A DNA stretch of 64,000 nt, taken from positions 38,130,001-38,194,000 of the forward strand of contig CM114273.1 in NCBI GenBank assembly GCA_050084515.1. The letters are read 5' to 3'. Positions 12,526 to 25,573 of the stretch are shown in pieces. This DNA is from Blasia pusilla (taxonomy: Eukaryota > Marchantiophyta > Marchantiopsida > Blasiales). The notes under the pieces were generated by a model. The model saw only the letters and a list, made by a program, of their open reading frames with translations. It was not told the origin of the DNA and searched no databases. Each line of letters begins with the position of its first letter. Positions within the stretch are counted from its first letter, which is position 1. The position numbers and the translations under genes were made by a program.

Positions 12526-13103
12526 CTAGTAAGGTGCCCGCGCGATGCACGGGAACTAAAAAAGTGTTTGAAGAGCTAATGCATAGCCCATGAAAGGAAG
12601 AGATTAATGACATTGCACATAAATTCAAACTTTTTCTTGTTGCCCGTAGCATATGAAACATTTTCTTGCTGCCCAGTTGCCACGTGTCAAGCAGAGAGGT
12701 GTTTGCAAATCAAGAAGGCACTCTCCCATAATATATATGTAAGGTGCATGTGCAATGCACGAGAAATAAAAAATTGTTGAAAGAGCTAGTGTATAGTCCG
12801 TGAAGGGAAGAGATTAATGATGTTGCACACAAATTCTATTTTATTTTATTTTGCCCATGGCATGTGAAACATTTTCTTGCTGCCCAATGACCACGTGTCA
12901 AGCAGATAGATGTTTCCAATTCGAGAAAGCACTCTCCCAAAATAATATAAATAAAATACACGGGAAGTAAAAAAATGTTTGAAGAACTAGTGTGTAATCC
13001 ATCATAAGAAGATATTAACAATGTTACACATAAATTCAAATTTTTTTTTGTTATTCATAATATGTGAAACATTTTCTTCCTTCCTAATTGCCATAATAAT
13101 ATA
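12526..13103 (-). mobile_element. Head-to-tail mini-Helitron array (3 units)
   Basis: On the minus strand the element ends with a hairpin (plus 12537-12553, CCCGCGCGATGCACGGG) about 7 bases before CTAG (12526-12529), followed by T. These are the hallmarks of a Helitron 3' end inserted in an A|T site. About 212-bp units follow head to tail, with joins near 12739/12740 and 12951/12952; the last unit is shorter. The unit edge resembles TCTATATTATTATGGG on the minus strand, a typical Helitron 5' start. There is no coding capacity. The same family is at 33866-34308. Confidence 0.7.
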
Positions 13104-13534
13104 TTCTTTTACATCCATCTTGTTTTAATTAATTAATTTAATAACTCTTAACTAATTTTTTTCATTTGCTTGATCCCGGCCGCGAACCTTAGTGGCCCCT
13201 TCCAATGAATCCGAGCTAACGATCGGAAATCCAGGGTCACGAGTAATGCTAGTCGATTAAATTAAGAAAACGGGTTGGTGCTTTGTATTTCGTATCATAA
13301 AACCGGCTCAGAAACCGGAATTACCGGTTGCCCGGCAATGTACCGGCGAAAAAACTCCCGAGCCTCCTTAGGAAGACCGAGATGCGGAGAATCCCCGGGC
13401 GGGGGACGCATTCAAGTCCACGACGAAGTCACCAAACGAGCGTCGCGAAGGTCCGCAAGCAGCTACGTGGCCGGCTCCTGTTGGAACGGAACGTTGACAG
13501 GAGCTCCCTGCTTTGCATGCGAATTTTCGTTTCG

Positions 13535-13543
13535 ATTATAAGC
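13535..13543 (+). promoter_or_regulatory. Possible TATA element of GST copy 1
   Basis: A TTATAAGC about 225 bases upstream of the start codon is conserved in the second copy near 30468. Position and conservation suggest a TATA box, but no other promoter element is clear. Confidence 0.4.
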
Positions 13544-13763
13544 CTCGCGGATCCGTGGAGCACAACCAGAAAGGAAACAAGCATCCAGGGGAAGAAAAGC
13601 ATCCGTGAGCTCGGGAGGATTGGGTTCGGAACAACATCTCTTTGTCGCGGTCTGCACAGCGGAGCCCGAGCAGCAGTTCGTTCGCAGGAGTTCCTTGGCG
13701 GACCAAGTGTGAAGGAAGGAGCTAATCAGAGGAAGAAGTGTCGCTTCTCGCGAGTCAGCGAAG

Positions 13764-15651
13764 ATGGGCGTGAAGTTGTATGGATTCCCGCTGTCGACGG
13801 CCTCAAGACTGGTGGCCGTGACACTGCTCGAGAAGGAAGTGGAGTATGAAACGGTGACGGTGGATCTGAGGAAGAAGGAACAGAAGAATGCGGACTTTCT
13901 GGCGATGAACCCGTTCGGGAAAATTCCTGTTTACAAGGATGACGATGTCACGCTGTTTGGTATGTTCCCAACTTTTACTTTCCTCGATGTTGTGTATATC
14001 GGCGAGTTTTCTGACGATGGATTGACCCTCGGCCTTCTGCTTCTGGTCTGTGTGGAATGGAGGAGCGGCATGTAGCCTCTTTCTGTCAGGAGCTGCTCTC
14101 TGTACTCCTATCTGTTCTATTCTCCTTAGCGACAAGGTCTTTGGGATTGCCTTTTGTTTTAGACTCTTACCGCTGTCTGCGGATTTTCATGTTCAAAGAA
14201 AATGACTAGTGCTGCACGCGAGGATCTCGCCTCGCGGTGTGACCCCTTCGGGATCCTGAGCCACATTTGGCATACTTACGACCTTTCCAGTCGTTTGGTT
14301 GTGATGGCCTGTTCTTGCGGTTGTTGACGTTGTGGCTGTGGATGACATCCTTGGCGCCCGGATTTGAAATCCGAAACTCTCTCCTAACGAAGGAAGAATT
14401 TCGTTGAAAGGAGTGGCAGCTTACACTTGCATGCCCTGGGTATTCCTCTGAGAGCCAATTTTCCAAAGTCGTAACCTGCTCACAAGAACCAGTTACCCAT
14501 GGTTGTAGCCGGCGCACGAGCCTTGTGTTGGAGAGAGGGAGGCAGGAGATGAGCAATGGGAATGCTTGCAGTGTTGGGATCAGCCTGAGCACGGAGACCA
14601 CGGAGTGTCGGTATTCAGTGTCCTATCAGAGTGCAATTTCGTCACTGTCGGTAATCTCTAGATGGTCGCGAAACCGAAGCTCTCATTAGAAGAATTGAAA
14701 GCAGCTGGATTGGTAGAGTAATCGCAGCTCTTCTCCTCTTGGGTAACGATTGTCAGAGGAGATTGCGGAACGCGAGTGCTTTTTGAATAGTGAGACTCTG
14801 CTACTCGCTCTCGTCTTGTCACTCGGGTTCGATTACTATCTCGCAGTTCACTTGACGATTGCTGTCCTATGGCTTTCTTCCCTGGGCCGGGGAGCACTTC
14901 ACGGCGTGTTCTGTGAGGTGGCTAATTCGAGCGGGAGGGGCAATGTCTGAGGCAGTCACGGGAACACATATCAGTGATTTTACTCAAGCCGGGGCAGTCG
15001 TGCAATCGTTGTAAAGAGTGGAGATAGATGAGTGTGCATGCCATCCTGTCAAGGGAACAAATGCGCGTAATTGCAATTTTGCCGGCGCAGTCGATGTGAA
15101 AAAGTTTTAGCACTGGTCAATGTGTAGTTATGATTACTGTAGACCTTCTGCGGATGAGCTGACGCATGTTTGCTTTGACCTGGTTCGACATGGCAGAATC
15201 CAGAGCGATAGCTAGATATATTGCCACCAAGTACGAGGGGCAGGGCACCCCTCTTCTAGGGTCGAACCTTGTGGAGAAAGCGCTGGTGGAGCAGTGGTTG
15301 AGCGTGGAAGCTTTCAGTTACAACCCGCCGATATCGACCTTGAACAGCCAGCTCTTCTTCGGCAAGGTATTCACCGGTGCAGAGCCAGATCAAGCTATTG
15401 TGGACTCCAATATAGTGAAATTGGAGGAAGTTTTGGGCGTTTATGAGGAGCAGCTCTCAAAGAGCAAGTACCTGGCTGGTGATTTCTTCTCTCTCGCAGA
15501 TTTAGTCCACCTTCCGCACACCACATACTTGGTGAACCAAAGTGGAAAGGCAGAACTCTTTACTAGTAGGAAGCATCTGAACGCGTGGTGGGAGGACATT
15601 TCCTCTAGACCCACATGGAAGAAGGTAGTGTCACAGCCATTGCCCAGCTAA
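13764..15651 (+). CDS. Phi-class glutathione S-transferase, copy 1
   Basis: Two exons, 13764-13959 and 15197-15651, join in phase at GT (13960) and AG (15195-15196) to give 216 codons, the usual size for phi GSTs. The join rebuilds the family signature LFESRAIARYIA. Exon 1 encodes the thioredoxin-like glutathione-binding domain, with the candidate catalytic Ser11 in PLSTASRLV and the cis-Pro loop FGKIPVYKDDD. Exon 2 encodes the all-helical substrate domain, with the N-capping motif region YLAGDFFSLADLVHLP. GSTs conjugate glutathione to electrophiles or reduce peroxides in the cytosol. Many angiosperm phi genes have a second intron soon after SRAIARYIA; here that stretch is continuous with the rest. 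The frame is intact and all key motifs are kept, so it may be functional. Confidence 0.92.
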
Positions 15652-16203
15652 ATGATGGCAAGAGAATAGTCTACACTCTTATCCAGTCGGACAGGTGTTT
15701 GAAGGATGTGTTCCGGGTCTGCCACCTTCTCTGAAGATGATTTTGTAAACAACTATCCGACTGCGAAATAATACACGAGTTTAGGCGCAAACTTTACAGG
15801 CAGCCCAATGTGGAGATGGTACTTGAGGTTGTGCATATTTATCATGTTAGTGCCTGAATGCAGTCCAGAAGCCCCATATGGAAGAATCACAAACGCGCGA
15901 TTTGGTTTCTCTGGTTTTGCTGCATGTGGCCTGTCGATGGGCCATCGTATTCTTGCCAGGGTTTACAATTTGAGAAGTTGTTTGTAAAGCTTTGTTTGTG
16001 GAGGACTCGAACAACTTCATGGGCTGTGGAACCATTTGTAGCATCTCTGAGCAGCTCATTGTGCAAGCAAAACAAGTCTGTCCCCCTCAAAGAGATGATG
16101 TCCGTTTGAAAAGCAATTCCCTGCGTTGCAGTCATTCGATCCTTGAACTGATTGCCACATCCAACAGAAGAAAGTAGATGGCATTCACAATCCCTTCCAA
16201 TCG

Positions 16204-16860
16204 CAACTCATATGACTACTATATTCCTTCTATTATTGATACTTGCAATACAACAGACCATAGACTTCATCGTTTTGTCACAACCAAACAACTCCATACC
16301 TGTAAGCAAGGAGTATCCATCATAGGAGGAACAAAAGATCGCCCACCATATTTTCGCATGAGGTTTCTACTAACGCGAACTTTCAGACTGAGCCTACTAT
16401 TGACCCACATGGTCAGAAATGGGTCTATTCTAGACCTGGTTTGGAATATTCGAATGTCATTCTTTACCATCCTACAACTTTAGTTTTTTTAGGGCACATA
16501 TGAACCTAAAACGTGTGACTACATTCAATGGTCGTTTTATTTGCTAAAATATGCATTAAAGTCTAAACCTCTAGGATCTCTAAATATAAATACAGAGTTT
16601 GCAAGATGTTTAAGTCTTGAAAATCTCGATGAGACCAGACTTCGTCTGATATGTGGTCTTGTATTGAATCGACCTGTATCGTCAACTGAGGTCGTCCTTA
16701 CGACACTGAGAATACCCACCATTTATAGGTCCCAAAGAATGCAGTATGTTGACTCTAGCCCTTCTCATAGGAAGACTACTCTATACAAGGATGCCACTAC
16801 CTTATGCATTGAGCCCACAATTTTATATTCTCATCGATCGTAATCCCTCTCTGATCTAAA
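16204..16860. other. Spacer, no gene recognised
   Basis: This AT-rich stretch follows the end of the GST duplicate. Short frames exist but none resembles a known family. A Helitron Rep domain would be expected upstream of the helicase, but I do not see its His-x-His motif here. Confidence 0.4.
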
Positions 16861-18545
16861 TTGTTTGCTTTTTGGACTTCTTATGATTCAGAAGTATTTG
16901 CAATAAGTGCAAAAAGCCAAAGAAATTTTGTAGGGCATGACTTTATTGGGAACTCAGTATATAGAACAGAGAGGCTGATGCAATTTTCCGAGTACCATCC
17001 ACTCCACCAGTCCAACGAGTTTTTTTACAACACACAGCACCACCATATTACATTCTGATCAAAGAATAATATACTCTCTCTACAGTCGCTTGATTGGACA
17101 TATTTACACGAATGTATATATCACGAAATTTTTAAGGAACCTTCATCTATTGTAGAGGAAATTAAAAGACATGCTAATTCTCATCTTTGGAGTGAAGTTC
17201 ATGCAAGTGAAATTGTGAAAAAAGTAAAGGACCTTATTGGACCACATTTGGTGTTCGACATACATCCCAGTTGAGTTTGCATTGACAAGGAACAATCATC
17301 TAGCACCCTTGATGTCAATCAACCAGATTGTGATACTACTCTACCATTCCATATTCTGAATTCTGAACAATTTAACCTTTATGAAACAATCAAGATGCTT
17401 CCATCTAGCTTGGTCATGATAACATGCCTACTGGGTTGTGGTAAGACCTTTTTTATCCATTTCATCCAAAAATATTGGGCTCTTAACTCAATACCGACCA
17501 TGCTAACTGCCACAACTGTCATTGCTACTGTGAGGCTCAATCCATGACCAAGCGAAAACAGTTCATTCAGCCTTTGCGATTCTTGTGAAAGGAGATTTGC
17601 CTACGATGCACACTGCCAGTAATTAGTATACTCGCCTCAAAGATGCTAAAGTTATAGTGATTGATGATTGTTCAATGCTTACGACTCCCTTACTGCAAAT
17701 AATTGGTTTGAGGTTACATTAGGTATGCCCATCTTCAAATTTGAATTCTTTCTCAACAAAGCTTGTTATACTCTTAGGTGACCTCTGTCAACTGCCACCT
17801 GTTTGTCGGTATAATATTCTTCCAATGTGTCAACTTTTCCATTTATCTTCATCCCCATTTTTCAATTCACTACATAAATATGAGCTATCTGCTCATATGA
17901 GACGTAGTGGTGATATTGACCTTGACACTATTCCGTCACAAGTGAGGCTCAAGCAACCCACACAACAACAAATAGATACTTATCTTTGATTCTTTGTGAT
18001 TGCTTTGTTGATGAAGATCTTGGCATCGATTTCATACAAGAAGATACTCAAATCATATGCTCTCATCGGGCTGATGTGCAGCTATTTTATGTTGTATCTC
18101 TTCAGAGGTTGTATGGCTCTGCTTCAATCCTTCATGTCCATGTTTACACAAATGCACCTGCTCATTCGCAATTTCATGATTGGGTTTCTAAGTCTTCTTT
18201 CCACCCACTGCAATTTATTGAAATTGGTTGTAGGGTACTGTTGACATCTAACATTGATCTAAAAAATTCAAGCTGCATTCTAACAAGAAATTCATCCGTG
18301 TTAGTAGGACAAATTTTGCTACGGTGCACCATGCTTCTCACAAAAAATTTCATGAGAAGACATTTCCTCTGGTACCTAGATATGCAATGACATGCCACAA
18401 AAGCAAAGGTTTAACTAAAACTGGTAGGTGCTTGCTTGTGATTAGAGCAGATTTTGCCCCTGGTCTTGTCTATGTTATGTTGTCTCGAGTCAAAAATACA
18501 TAACAACTACGCATTACTGGTTCTCTCGCCCCAATAGATTTCTAT
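16861..18545 (+). pseudogene. Helitron PIF1-type helicase, decayed (copy 1)
   Basis: Several frames on the plus strand carry the superfamily 1B helicase motifs in order. They are a LNSEQ Q-motif (near 17355), a Walker A remnant LLGCGKTF (near 17436), motif II VIDDCSM (near 17660), motif III GDLCQLPPV (near 17778), a MRRSGD stretch (near 17900), GCRVLLTSNID (near 18230), motif VI AMTCHKSKGLT (near 18385) and the terminal VMLSRV (near 18478). Stops and frame changes between motifs rule out a product. PIF1 helicases unwind DNA, and in Helitrons this domain is fused to a Rep nuclease for rolling-circle transposition. The upstream 500 codons fit the helicase N-terminal linker. Host PIF1 is an alternative, but the decay and duplication favour a transposon. 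Confidence 0.85.
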
Positions 18546-19740
18546 GTTTTTGGCCAGACATTGTAGTAATATGTAGTACAATTTTCTGCAACTAACTTGG
18601 ATTTCTAGACAACATGGCCATTCGTGAGGGATCAACAAGGGGTTGGACAATGAGGTTGTTGTTTCCATTGCTGCAGCAACAAACTTGAATCCAAAAATTG
18701 CTCCATCTTCCTCGGCACAAGAAAATACCATATTCCAAAGCGACAGTAGCTCAAATGATTTCCTTCATCCTGCACGGAAATAACCACCATCAGGCCAGAA
18801 TATTGATCAGCACGTCCAGACCGGCACTCAGATTTGTTTCAATTCTATTTTACTTTATTCAATTTATTGCTACTCAGTCAAGCACACTCTTTGCACCACC
18901 AATCAAAACAACCAAATATTTATTGATGCTCATCTACTTCAATATAATTTTGAGATCACAGATATGATACTTCTGTTGCCAAGTACCAAAATCAGTTTTG
19001 GACTTTTCCAACATGATTTTGGATGATATGTCGCAACTTCCTGACGAAAATATTGTTCAAATTGTTCCACCAACGGATGCCCAACTGAATTATGCTAATA
19101 GTTTAGGATAATATTTATCTCACTGGGGTGAAGATATCTTAAGCCGCAAAATGAGTCAAATGATTGATTGGAGGAATCTCGGGGCGGCATCATTCCGAGA
19201 GTTAAGAAACCAACCACCTGCAACAGGTATGTTAGCACCCCAAGTACTTTGTGTGTTTGTGTAGTAGACTATGATACCTCAGCTTGGTTGAGATCAATCA
19301 TCTCACACATTCTTCATAATTTCCTCTTTCTCAAGTATTCAGAAGGAGGTGATGGCATTCAAAGGAATTGAGTTCAATAAGGCTGACTTAACCAGCCAGC
19401 AAGCAGCAGTTCATTATGCTTGAGTCACATGTGGTATCAAACCATATTAGTTTTTGTTGTTGAGATTGATAATGAAGTTACCGCTTGAAATGCTCATTTC
19501 TCTAACGTCTGCAAATGTGACACATTTGCTCACACGCCTCAAGCCTGTTTGGGATAATGGTACATTCTATGATTCAAGTGAGTTAGGAGGCGCTGCAGCC
19601 AGTGTCGTTGAATAGATATCGTGTGCAGTTTCGTGTCCTGAGAGGAGTTCATCAACCAACTGAGGATCAACTTTCCAATTCAACAACGAGAGTGCCTCCT
19701 ATTTTGGTCCAATACTTTGAGAGTCGCCTAACAAAAAAAT
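18546..19740 (+). pseudogene. Helitron-linked accessory protein, decayed (copy 1)
   Basis: Downstream of the helicase, translation in pieces gives a FQVPKS...MILDDMSQLPDE...VPPTDAQLNYANSLG block (about 18985-19110). A FRELRNQPPAT segment (near 19190-19225) and further fragments to about 19720 follow. The same blocks in the same order follow the second helicase remnant at 26310-26880. I do not recognise the family. Its repeated linkage to PIF1 suggests either a second element gene or a captured host gene. Confidence 0.5.
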
Positions 19741-21585
19741 GTGTAATTGAGTTGTTACAATCTTATCAAGGTTTGTAAACTACTATATCTTTCTTCTGGC
19801 GTACAAAGTTTTTTTATGTATTTCTCTATTGTACTTTTTACTCATAAACAAGTTTCACTTTGTTTCTCTGTGATGTATGCAAGATTTTGTAGTGTCATCT
19901 ATAGAACATTGCCAACGCCCTTTCAATTTCTATTAGTTGCTAGAGTTGAATGTATGCAGCTTGTCTGTTACTTACACAATAACGGTTATACGAGTTTTTT
20001 GTCGCATAAACTCTATAAATGCATGGTTTTGAGGCACTACTTACTACTTCGTAGAACACTTCACCAGATGTTGCTACAGTTTTTATCACTTACATAGCTC
20101 ATATCCTATGCTACTTAGAGTATACCGCTATAGTCGTTACTTGTAAACAACGGTTCTTAGAGTTTTTTTATCACATCAACTCTAAAGTGCACGCGTTTGA
20201 GCACTACTTGCTAGTCTGTAATACACAACTAACATTTTTCCTACCAATTCTCACATAAATACATCACATCTTCTGATGTTGGATACCACTACTTCATTGT
20301 GTCAGACCTTTCATATTGTATGAGAATTTTACTCTTACTATTGCACTTACTCTTTTACAATCAGATCTACATCTGTCCCTCTGTTTCATTTGCTACTTCA
20401 AATAAATAGTGAAGTATTACTTCTCTAGTGAACATAGCTGATACTTTGATTCAATAACCAACTTTCCTCTGTGATTTCTCTCCAACATTGAGTCATCTAC
20501 ACTAGTAGTTGCATATTTGAATGTGGTTCAACATTGAGTGTCAATAATGATCTCAGTCGTTATATTTTTTCAAAGTTATCTACCTCTGTTATGCTAAATT
20601 ATAAACTATATGAAGTGTACAGTATCAATTTTTTTGCTATTAACAATTTTCTGTACATCCAATTGCTGTCTACATAGATAACCATTATCAAAAATTTGAA
20701 TATACACACTTTTCAACACACTTTCACGTAATGCAAAATTTTCACTCCAACACATATTCTTTTGTAATCAAGTACACGCTCTGTACTCAATTTCAGGTTA
20801 TATCATTTTCCACTTAAACATGTTCTGTGAGTGTATTCTAGTAGCTTGTTCTTGTGCTAATGTTGCTCGTCACATCTTAGTAGCCAATATGGCGACGACA
20901 TAGAGAGCAAGGGTACTGTCTTGAGTGTAACTTTATCTCGAGATGTTGGATGAGGTTGGTGACGAGTCTATTGCGTCAGGACTATTGTGTATGGCCATTT
21001 TCCTGTTTTGGTCTTAGTCTTAGGACCATGTGTGTGTGTGGGTGTGTACTATGTAGAAACTAGGGTGCAAGCGTCCGGATTCCCTCATAGCGGAGGGTGG
21101 ATATGGCTCGATATGTCGATGTAGATTAAGGAGAAGAGTTCTAGGCCGAGTGAGTCATTTTTACTTTGATTTTGTTGTGGGGTCTTGATGTATATGTATG
21201 AGTTTTTTTGATTTATGGATGGATCGACCCGTGTGTTGGAAAGATCAGTGTTGTGTGGTGTGTAGATGTGACCCACGATGTCCATTGTGTAGCGATATGT
21301 CTTCGCACAACATGATGTATCAGCTTCAGTCTTTTGCAATCCTTTCTTTATTTTCCATCTTTTTCAATTTTTGTTGATGTTCATTCTATCTGAGCATTCT
21401 CATCCAATTCATGAAATTTAGTGGCTCACACCCTTTTTATTCACATCCCTTTCAGAATAGGACTGTCGGCACCCATTCAAATAGTAGCGAGTATCGGACC
21501 CTACTCAACACTACACATGTTTCACGCCTTAGTTACCACAAGAGGCGTCGCCTAAATATGGTAGAAAAAGACAACAACATTGGTA
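19741..21585. other. AT-rich spacer, no gene recognised
   Basis: Short frames only. Two similar stretches (about 19975-20080 and 20150-20215, containing AACGGTT...GAGTTTTTT...CGCATAAACTCTA) form an old local duplication. Confidence 0.45.
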
Positions 21586-21639
21586 CTACATGATATTTTT
21601 TTTGATACTGTACCACTTCCACTATTTGATGAGGCTCTC

Positions 21640-21830
21640 AAGAACGTAGAGGTTCTAAAGAGTCAGCTAGAAGCTGCTCAAAGTCAAAATCAGATTCTTA
21701 GGACCATAATGGAGTATGTTGGAAAGGATGAAGGCCATCGTGTAGACAAGATCATAGGTGTACATCATCAACTCAGATCAATCATTGAAGAACTAGCCGT
21801 TCTCGAGCAGCATTGTCCTAAAAACACTAT
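21640..21830 (+). other. Short coiled-coil-like frame, unknown
   Basis: An open plus-strand stretch encodes a heptad-like helical segment (EALKNVEVLKSQLEAAQSQ, followed by RSIIEELAVLEQ). No start, splice context or family is clear. It may be an exon remnant of a Helitron-linked gene. Confidence 0.25.
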
Positions 21831-21889
21831 CCTCTGGATGATGACTTGGCCCTTTGTGTCCATCAACTACAACACCTATCCATTGTGAA

Positions 21890-24800
21890 GTAGTTTGTTC
21901 CTACTATTTTTATGTTACTGTAGTGCAGAAAATTACGCATTGCCTCTTGCCAGAACTTGCTTCCTAAGCACTACAAATTTGACTACCTTGTTCAATGTTC
22001 TCCTTGTTGCTTTATTGTGCAGCAAATTCAATTTAATTCATGGATGTATTTTTTTAAGGAATTCTAACTTGCTCCAATACCATTTCATCGTTCAGTAATA
22101 TTGAGTTTTCTTAGAGTGCATTCCTATTGTGCTAACCATTTTATAACATGTTCGGTTTTTTCATATCCTCTGAAATTTGACTGCAATATGTATATATTCA
22201 TTGCAATCTCATGTTTTCCAGGCAGTTGATATTGTTGTCACACCACTTCATAAGTTGCCACACAGCACATCATTTTATAATGCACTAGTAGCACACATGT
22301 CTTACTAACTCTATTAGTTCTTTGACTTCTCATTTGTTTCTACTCACTCTTTATTGTGGTTACTGAAATATCACGTGCACACAAGCATACTTCCATTGGG
22401 CCTTCACATTTCTGCAACTTATATATATAGTTACCATTGCAATACTCTAAAATTCAACATGAGCCAAGCCACTCTAAAAATTTGCAGAACACGCACAGGT
22501 GGAAAACATTGATACGTTTGATTGCAAACTTATGGTTCGATCATATTTGATATGATCCAATCAACTTAACTACCATCTCGTCTTAACAATACTGCAAATT
22601 AAACTCTCATGACAACACTTGTATCTCGTATCTTGACCGATTCAGTAATTGCATTACTATTTCAAATTGGAAATCCTCACCAATCTACCAAACCCACAAG
22701 GAAACTCCCCAAGCATTCATCAAAAACATCCCTTCATTCATATCCTTGAAAAAAACCAAGTTTCTCAATCATACACTATTGGGCCACATTCTTGTTCTTT
22801 TTCCTCAATAGAAAGATCACTAAAAAACACGTGTTAACCATAGAAGAACCTTAAAAAGGGAATTTCTCTAACCCCATCTTCTTTCTTTTAATTAATTAAT
22901 TACGGCCCCTAATATAAGGTCATAAATTTTGGTATTAACTCTCAAGGCCACACGTCGTCGGGAGCAATGGGAGAAGGCCAGGGCATCAATACTCCTCCTG
23001 AGCTCATGTGTGACAATCTTGACCGTACGTTTCCTTTTTCGCGCGGCGCCCTATTTGGGGATCGTGCGTAGTGTCCCATTTTTTTTAGGGGCATTAAATG
23101 TTTGTTCAGTTGTGTCATGAGCTGCCTTATCGGTCGGGCTGGAGTGAGAATTTTCAGGTCGTCGTGAGCTTTTTTTTCGAAAACCCATTGTCGTCCAGCC
23201 GAGGGATTTGGCATTTATGGGAGTAGAATTCATCAAGTCGAGACTAAAGGACCGTTCTATGTAGGGGTCGCCATTACCACAATCCTCGTTTCACAAAACT
23301 CAAGCACTACCTATTACTTCAATGCCACTTGGGATTGTTCAAAAGTTACTGTTGGAGTTGCTACCTTCATGATCGGGAGGGATGGAAATTTAGAAATTTA
23401 GGCTTTTTTTTGTTGCGTTCACCCTAATCCAGGAAGATATAATTTTCTGGTTGTCCAATTGTTTCAAGGGGTCCTTATCGAGCTGGACTGAGAATTTTTA
23501 GTCCTTTCGCGAGCTCTTTTCCAAGGGAGGATATGATTCTTTACGTCTCAACTTGGCTATTCGCGATGAATGTAACTTTCATTTTACTAGACGCAGTGTT
23601 CGATGTGCAAATTTTTGTTGCCGATGTGCCACGGAGCTGGCGAGTCATTAATGCACCCGACCTATTTTGGGACCAACTCAGAAAAGACTTCTTTCCTTTT
23701 CCATGGCTTTCTTGCAAATCTACGTTCTCTTTTTTCTGCATGCCCTCCCTCCTGAGGCCTTCCACACTCTACACTATGAAGTTTGGGGTTCAGCCCGCAT
23801 TGAACATTGTCTTGTAGCCTGTGTGTTTTGGCGGCAACCCGACCTCACCTCCCAATGCAAGTTTGCCAGTATGCCTGATTGCTTCGATCACTTCATTGCT
23901 CATAATTTCTTATAGACGTTGTTTAGCGGAAATTCGAAGAGGTTACTTGCGAAGCCCGGCTGTATCTAGCTTACACGACAATTTGTAATCCGTAGTAATA
24001 AAGATCAACCACCTCCCATCAAAATGCAGCTTACAACAATTGATTGTTGCGTTAATTCTTCTAGCAACCCTATGTGCTCAAAGACATTGTCTCATAGGCC
24101 TGAGATTGATTCTCTTTTTATAGTCTGTGCATGCCGCAATTTACAATGATAACAAAATGCTCACAAGTTGACGTAGGTGCCCAACCATTTTCCAGATTTA
24201 TTGTAATCAACCTCGGTTTGCGTTACCACTACTATTGCCAATCATGTTCATTGGTTGGGCAAAGTTTCTTGGATCTTGCGAGTACTGCATTCTCACAAGC
24301 CTCCTACCTTAATCTTTCATTCCTTTCCTATCTCTATTACCTGCTTCTGCTTGACCTTAACATTCTCGGTGCTTTCTATCCCACGTCGCTACTTATTCCA
24401 TCTTCATTGTCACTAGCTTCAGCAGTCTTGCCTTGGTGATTTTGTGCCTTATGGGTTTCTTTTTCGAGTGTTGAGTCACCACAACATCCGATCGTGCACC
24501 TTTTAAAATATTGAAGAGAAGACGACAAACTTGGTTAGCACTCATTATCTTCTTACCGTACTGCACACTTCCCCCATTGAAAAGGTGCCTATGTCTTGAT
24601 TCGGGCTTCCCATTGATTACTCTATCCGTCGCTTTGGTCCATAGCTAGGTTGCCTTTGTATTGACTTGCTATCGTTTACAGTGTCCATAATAAACAAAAA
24701 ATTCTTATATTGTAGATCATGTTGTATAGGGCTAACCACCTAGACGCGTGTGCTCTAGTTTCATACTTAGGTCGGCCACTGAGTACGGTCGATACACAAG

Positions 24801-25570
24801 TAAGCTCTGTGAATATTAGGTATGTAAAACCGGACCTTATGACTTTGTAGTGTTGTGTGTGATATAGTCCTTCTTGCGATTGCAAGCATGCACTTGTGCT
24901 TGCTACCGAAGCTTTCCAACTATGTGCATTGCTGCTAGGGTAACAATATTTGCTTACGCTACGCTATAGTACATTTTCTTTATGCGAAATAGTGTTGTAG
25001 GTGGAGTTTTTGTATGCGACTATGGATATGAATTTCTATAAACAAGTTGGCTGCCTGCTCCCTTGACTTGCATTGTGATATATATTCCGTAATTTTTAGC
25101 CATGTTCTTGTGCTTTCTATAATAATAGAAACAGAAATCCAGCTGTAATGACTTCACTTACCTTGTTGTAGTGGCCGGGACCACTGAGATCTCCGGTGCG
25201 TGTTTCCTTAACGTTTCATTAAGGCCTACACTTTCATGTAGCTAGCTTCACTAGTGTCAATTCCTATTACAGTTTTCTCACCAAACGTATTGTAACAGGA
25301 AACTTAGGAGAGAAATACATAGGCAGTATCACTGAGCCTCCCCTTTTGCTCACATAGAAGTAGCAAACATACAAATAACAACCATCATTTCTTATATCCA
25401 CCACTGTGAACCATCTAGTTTTAGTAATCTATATGTAGACATATTACCGTGGATAGTGATTCACAGCGATTACATGTTCCTCATACATGTTGAATATTAA
25501 TCCACATTGCATACTTTTTGCCAGTGCAATAAATTTGGATGTCCCTTACATCTGGTTTTAATTTGTAACC
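21890..25570. other. Long AT-rich spacer
   Basis: No gene recognised. Positions 22806-22905 match the sequence flanking the Helitron array at 12526 and serve as an empty paralogous site. Two similar blocks near 23100-23180 and 23470-23520 share a GGTCGGGCTGGAGTGAGAAT-like core. Confidence 0.45.
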
Positions 25571-25573
25571 CAC

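Larger units (their letters stand above)
13159..16203 (+). repeat. Segmental duplicate, copy 1 (GST locus)
   Basis: The block is collinear with 30206-33208, from a shared GATCCCGGCCGCGA motif upstream of the gene to about 550 bases past its stop. Small indels occur, including a 13-base deletion in copy 2 near 32727. Confidence 0.9.

Noticed and set aside
13803-14135. Minus-strand frames across the GST genes
   Set aside because: Overlap a spliced gene with complete family motifs; no independent support.
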